In this document: positions 58,746 through 64,000 of the stretch, piece after piece
How positions within the stretch are numbered: position 1 is the first letter of the stretch
Layout of the letters: each line of letters begins with the position of its first letter
Assembly: GCA_023105745.1 (NCBI GenBank)
Contig: JALGQZ010000006.1
Coordinates: 65,578,316-65,642,315 of the forward strand
Length of the DNA stretch: 64,000 bases
Direction of reading: 5' to 3'
Source: Austropuccinia psidii
Lineage: Eukaryota > Basidiomycota > Pucciniomycetes > Pucciniales > Sphaerophragmiaceae
Made by a program: the position numbers and the translations under genes
The notes under the pieces: generated by a model
Told to the model about the DNA's origin: nothing
Seen by the model: the letters and a program-made list of their open reading frames with translations, nothing else
Databases searched by the model: none

Positions 58746-60894
58746 TGTGAGCCTGTGAGGTATGTATAACATACCCATAAGGCCACAAATGATTTTGTAT
58801 ACAGCTGATTTAGTCTTCAACAGAATTTTCAATTGAATTTAAAACAAACAAAAGTAACAATAATTTGTATTTGGATAAACAAAGTTATAAATATTATGTC
58901 ATTTTTGGATTCTACACCAAAAATGACCTAGGGTACACCCATAGGGTGTTATGCCCAAAAAAGCTTATTTCTTATGTTATTGGAAGATTTAAGAATCTTA
59001 TAGTACTAATGTAGCTTTTTTAACATTTTTTAAAATTGTTAAATTTAAGCTTAAATAAGCTTAAATTTAAAGTTGCATAAGGTTTATGCAAACTTACCAA
59101 AATTTTAGTTAAAATTGAGGTGTTGTGTATATTTACTGAATTGGCTAAGGATTTGCCATACAGAATGTAAATCCTGTGTGAGCTCAATTTCAAAGTGTTT
59201 AAGGACATAGTATGGCTTTAAATAAATAAAAGGCAAGGTGGGACAAAGGAAAAAGACCAAACAGAGCTTGGGTACCCAACTTTTTGGATCTGCAAGGATT
59301 GAATTAAGGTTGTACACCTGTATTGGAGGATTTTCAACCTTATTTAGACTTTAAGATTAGACTTTGATCCAACCTTAAAGTTTAAACTGGTTTTATACCA
59401 ATTTGGACAGGAATTTCAAGCTGCTAAAGGGTAAATCCCAATATGCAGGCTTGCAATTAAAGTTTTGAGACCTGTCAAAGCTTAAATAAGCTTAAAACTT
59501 TAAGTTTACAAGCATTAAAACCTTATCAAAAGTTAAGGTTTAGTGTGTATTGCTATTTTATGTGGAAAAATAGTAATAACTTCAAAAATTCATTGAAAAT
59601 CCAGCTCTTAATGGATTTGTTGAAACTTTCACCCAGCTTACAATTTAATATTATCTATATATGAATTCAATTTTAAGTATCTTTTATAAACAGATTTCCT
59701 GGGTAATTAGCCTGGAAATTTACTCTTTTAATTATACTTAAAGGAAATTAAGATTTCTTGAAAAATTAATTAAAAATTGAGCTTAAGGGATTTCTGCTTG
59801 AAACTATATTTTTAAGTTGTTCATGTGATGAAATTGAATATACATAAACTTATTTTATATTAAAACTCAAAATAATCAACTTAAATGAGGATTAAAGCTA
59901 CTTGGAGTTAAGAATATCACTGGTAACTTTAAATTATAATTAAAAATAAGTTACCTTGAGTTAAAAACCTTATTTTTAAGCATGGTTTTTCAGTTTTTAC
60001 CTGAGTGCAACCTTACTATTCATTATGAATCATGAGAGCTGCTTTGTAGACATAAAAAAGGTTTTTCATAACTGTTTTTGTCCATCATCAATTATCAATC
60101 CAATCATATTAGACATTTAAACATGTAAAGTTTCATTATATATAAAATCCTATTATTAAAATATTTCTTAAGTATTTTATTATTTATAAATCTTAAATTA
60201 AAGAATTGAACTCATAGAAATTCAATTATTGTTGTAATCACTTATAATATATTTTATTTTATAACATTATTGTCTTTAAAATATCTTTTAACATCCACAA
60301 ATTCCTCTCAAAAACTCTTTAATCATAATTTCTATAATAAAAAGTTGTTTTATCTTTAAAAATGCTGATTTTTGGTGTGTTTCAAACTTATAATTATTAT
60401 TTAATATAATAACCGTTGTTGTTTGACTTGTTGTATTAAATAAATATCATAAGTAAGTTTTCTCTAAAATTCTATATCTTTTTTTATCTATTATTAGTTT
60501 TTTTATATGAAATTTTTCTATAAGAATTATTTATGCACAGTGTGTGCTATAATTCTTTTATAAATAATATTCATATATCATTTATAAGTGGTTAAATATT
60601 CATATTTTCCACGTGTAATTGTCTCAGTAAGAGCTTTACACCTCTTATTTTTATGGTTTTCAGTGACTATAACAACAATAGAATAATTATAATTTATTGT
60701 AATTCTGATATATTTATTATTATTATTATTTTATATAGAAATAATTAACTTCATTTTTATATATAATTATTCTTAATAATTATATTTAAATTTGTGGTTA
60801 TAATATTTTATTATATTATATTTTTCTACTGAGGACAGTCATAGTACTCTTGATATTGTCACTATTATCAAGGGTTTCATAGAAAAAACTTACA
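58746..60894 (+). repeat. 5' LTR of the second Ty3 element
   Basis: Starts with a 42-base near-palindrome (TGTGAGCC...GGTATGT, ATA, ACATACC...GGCCACA) and ends CTTACA. Subrepeats AAGCTTAAATAAGCTTAAA occur at 59047 and 59479; the first lies in a perfect AAATTTAAGCTT inverted repeat (59041-59068). A TATAAATA is at about 60559. Confidence 0.7.
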
Positions 60895-60896
60895 CT

Positions 60897-60911
60897 TGGG
60901 GGCCTGGCCAT
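60897..60911 (+). other. Candidate primer-binding site of the second Ty3 element
   Basis: TGGGGGCCTGGCCAT begins two bases after the LTR end, the same two-base offset as in the first Ty3 element. The tRNA was not identified. Confidence 0.45.
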
Positions 60912-61440
60912 TATTTTAACCAATTTTCGGGACATAAATCATATTCTAGACCTTGTTTTACTGTTTTTTGACGTAAAATTGCCGTATTTACTTTAATATT
61001 GGCTTTTCTGGGACTTATACCTTATAAATAATTCCTATAATATTAATAAAGTTATTTTTTTCTTAAGAATACTGTTTGAAAAAATATACCATTGAGTGAC
61101 TTGAAATAAATTTCTTTTGTCTAACTAGTGGCTTTTTCACATCACAGACTTGAAATTTATTCTTTGAGTTATTCTAGTATAAAGTTAATAATAATACAAT
61201 TTTGATTAATAACTTATTAATTGCATAATTATTAGTTCAACAAAGAAAATATAGAATTAAACAAAAAATTTAAAAATCAAAAATCTTTACTAAAAACATT
61301 TTTTCTTTAATATTAGACATTTTTCTTCATTTTTGATGTAATTTGCCATAAATTACATTAAAACAACTTTATCCAATAAGTTGAGTTTATAAGTTATTTT
61401 TATTGTTTGATAAAATAAACTATGATTTTTTTTTCTCTAG

Positions 61441-63443
61441 TGTCATCCATCAGAGAAAGTTCTTCAGACTCTGAAGCCTCAGATATTGAAGTTCAAACTA
61501 GCCCAGCACCAAGGGGTTTAATTACCAAAGAAATCTTTAAAGGTCCAGCAGGAGAATTAATTCCACTTCTTAGTCTTAATTGCTTTATATTGATATGAAA
61601 TAACTCCTACTAGAAGTGGAAGTAACTATTCCATCCAATCAAATGGATCTGGACCAGGGAATTCAAGTCATAAATCCAAAAGACAAGAATGTCAGCCCAC
61701 AGGAGAGGCACAAATAGAGGATTCCAGAACTTCCACGAGTTCCCAAAGATTAGCCAGAGCCTTTGACACTTTTATTGAGAGTCCAGAACCTGAAATAACT
61801 GCTATTACTGTTGTTAGACTTGAATCACTTTCAACAGGAAACAATAGAGATATACAAGTCTCAGTACAAGAACTGGTTTATGGCAGCAAAACAGCAAGAG
61901 TGGGAAATTCTCCCAAGTCTTTGGATAGGCACCATGAACTCATATCTTCAAGTGAAGAAGTTCATGGGGCCAGAAAAGACAGAAGTACTTCTGAAGGGTT
62001 GGACACCCATGTCTTGCAAAGGACAAGTCCAACAGATAAAAGATTGGTTGAAAAGACAAAGCATGTTATCAGAGGACCAAAAGAAGAAGTTTGCCCAAAG
62101 GAAGTAAAACTGCCCAGTGGAAGCTCCCCAAGCCTCCAAAAGCAAAAATCCACCTCAACAAGTGCCAAAAAAGCCCAAGCAAACCACAAAGACCAACCAG
62201 AAGGGCAAGAAAAAGGAAAAGGGAAAGGTAAAGCCCAAGTGGAACAAGCCTTACCCACAGAATTACAGGATTACCAAGAAAGAGAAGAAAGCCATGGGCA
62301 ATGTGTTCAATATGGCAAGAACTCTGATGGAATTCAAAAACAAGGAGGAGGAAAGATTGAACCAATCTTTTCCAAAGAGGTAGATCTTGTGAAGCTTGTA
62401 AACCAAATTGAAACTTGCAATAAAGAAATTATAACAAAGCTTAAAACATTTGAGTATATCCAACAGAAGTTGGGTAATGAGATACTATAAGTGAAAGAGT
62501 CACAAAAGATCATCATTGGCCTTGAAAATTTTAATAAAGATGATATTTTGTCTTTGGCACAAATTTGTGCAAGAATTGAGTCTAAGGTTACCTTACTCAA
62601 TCAGCCAGATGTCAATTGTATGTATTTTATAACTAGAAATTTAAAAGAATTAAGAATACAAGTTCAAAACTTGGAAAACTCAACTGGGCACAATGCAGCT
62701 CTTTTTCAAGATCAATTGGAAAAAAGTGATAAAGCAAGACTTGAATTGAAAGAAGACATTCAATCAAGTATTAATAATATATCATTGAAGAATGATTTGC
62801 CAAGACAGTCTACACCAATTCTTGACAGAAATGTGCTAAGCTTGAATAATGACTTAAATCATACAGTTTCAAGGAATGCAGAAGTGAAAACTGCTTGCAA
62901 TTTTAAAGACATTCCAAGATTAGAGGAATGGCCAACCTTCAGTGGTGAAGGGGAATATAATCATATGGAATTTATGAAAACAATTGATATGTTTAAAGAA
63001 GACTTTAAAATACCCAATGAATACATAAGTGCCAGATTACACTCATTGTTTACCAAATCAGCACAGAAATGGTATTACAAAATGAGACAAGACCATAGTA
63101 AACATTCTTGGCCTTGGTGGAAAGAACAAATTATTTCCAAATGGGAAAAGGATTCCTGGAGATTTAATATGGAGAATTCTTTTGAAGAAGCCATTTTTAA
63201 TATTGAGAGGGACAGGCCCATGTCTTGGTTTCTTAAACAAAAAGGACGGATTAACTGCCCTTCATCCTGATATGTCTTAAACAATGGTACATAAAAGGAT
63301 ATTGAGAAAGTGTGGTGGTGACCTTGAGCATGCTATAAGAAGCAGACTTCTTGAGCCTTTCTCTACAGAAGATTATATCAATGCTATGGAGGAAATCACT
63401 ACTAGAACAAAAATTGGTATAAACCCCCAATGGACAACAAAAC
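61441..63443 (+). pseudogene. gag: Ty3 gag of the second element (stops and frameshifts)
   Basis: An acidic/Ser-rich N-terminus begins after the AG at 61440 (frame 3: SSIRESSSDSEASDIEVQTS). It shifts to frame 1 at about 61600 and runs to 62490 (EITAITVV, SVQELVYGSKTARVG, a Lys/Gln/Gly-rich linker). After a TAA at 62488 the same frame continues to 63270: a coiled-coil-like part, then the capsid region FKDIPRLEEWPTFSGEGEYN, LFTKSAQKWYYKMRQDH, WPWWKEQIISKW, then ERDRPMSWFLKQK. A one-base shift near 63245 leads to frame 2 (TALHPDMS-TMVHKRILRKCG, ITTRTKIG), with a second shift at about 63450 back to frame 1. Gag would package element RNA. Confidence 0.85.
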
Positions 63444-63444
63444 C

Positions 63445-64000
63445 AGTGGGGAACCAATTAAAAAACCCAATAAACCACATTACAAAGCTCTTTTGAAATG
63501 GCATAAGTGTGGAATTATATCTCATTTGACTAATACTTGTCTCAAAAAGACAAGAATCAATGAGATAGAAATTGGAAAAGATGACACAAAAGAAAAAAAT
63601 GATGTCCCTGTACATAAAAGTGATTCTGAGCCTTCTGAAGAGGAGGAATTACCAGATGAACTTAGTATAGAAGATATCAATGTTTTCTTTGAAGTCACAG
63701 AAGTGCATACTCACTTACCACAGTACAGTGATGAATGTATGGATCTCATACATGTGAAAGATGCTAAAATGCAGAAAACCAAGCCAGCCAGAGGTAAAGG
63801 ATATACAGCTGGATCATCCTGTATCACTAATATTGTGACAAACAACAGAGAAGCCAAGATACATCTTGACTCAGGTTCTGTTTGTACTTGTGTTGGAAAA
63901 GATTATCTTGACAATGTTTATACCAATTGGCAAGAAAAATTGATGCCCATTGAAGGTATAAAATTCAGCAGTGCCAGCAAAAATATGCACCCCTTGGGTA
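63445..64000 (+). pseudogene. pro: Zinc knuckle and aspartic protease of the second Ty3 element (open at window end)
   Basis: Frame 1, free of stops from about 63445 to 64000. The knuckle WHKCGIISHLTNTC fits CX2CX4HX4C except that the first Cys is Trp. An acidic linker (SEPSEEEELPDELS) follows. The protease active site is KIHLDSGSVCTCVGKDYLD (about 63850), then IKFSSASKNMHPLG at the edge. RT and integrase should follow beyond the window. Confidence 0.8.

Larger units (their letters stand above)
58746..64000 (+). mobile_element. Second Ty3-type LTR retrotransposon, cut by the window end
   Basis: LTR 58746-60894, leader with primer-binding site, a probable intron acceptor before gag (TTTTTTTCTCTAG at 61440), gag, zinc knuckle and the start of protease, open at 64000. 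The Gag blocks are ones I recognise from a very abundant Ty3 family in rusts. Several stops and two or three frameshifts show decay. Confidence 0.85.

Overview
The window looks like nuclear DNA of a basidiomycete rust fungus (Pucciniales). The base composition is strongly AT-rich, genes carry short GT-AG introns of about 55-95 bases, and almost everything recognisable is transposable-element DNA of types abundant in rusts. The Ty3 gag-pol families, the Tnp2-like transposase, the SNF2-type helicase repeat and the Tc1-like transposase all match, as far as I can recall them, repetitive proteins of Austropuccinia psidii (myrtle rust). I regard that species or a close relative as most likely, but species is inference.

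Layout. (1) 1-11047: a decayed large DNA transposon with a CACTA/Tnp2-like transposase (7345-10391, +), a SNF2/RAD5-like helicase (1519-3830, +) and an antisense accessory gene (6312-4594, -), flanked by GC-richer subterminal repeats. (2) 11048-30318: a giant (19.3 kb) Ty3-type LTR retrotransposon inserted in the right-hand part of that DNA element. It has gag-protease and a long acidic extension in one frame, then a small ORF and a diverged second copy of the acidic domain. About 6.4 kb of repeat-rich non-coding DNA follows, and then a separate RT-RNase H-integrase frame. (3) 30319-35130: degenerate repeat DNA with a 500-bp dispersed repeat. (4) 35131-40189: a decayed Ty1/copia element on the minus strand. 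(5) 42256-43987: a Tc1/mariner element with both ends and TA duplications, but a broken transposase. (6) 43988-52885: the only stretch with a clear host gene, a secreted pectin lyase (PL1) of about 14 small exons at 49673-52011. (7) 52886-54787: a solo LTR in inverse orientation to (8), a second Ty3 element from 58746 that runs off the right edge (LTR, leader, gag, zinc knuckle, protease).

How the parts relate. The transposons are nested or adjacent and all show in-frame stops and frameshifts, so most are dead copies. Two things stand out. One is the unusual architecture of the 19.3-kb Ty3 element: split gag-pro and pol, duplicated unknown accessory domains, and a long inter-ORF region with an at least nine-fold dispersed motif. 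The other is the three-gene DNA transposon pairing a Tnp2-like transposase with a Swi2/Snf2 ATPase. The pectin lyase is the one gene here with a likely role in the fungus' interaction with plant cell walls. I saw no rRNA, tRNA or CRISPR arrays.
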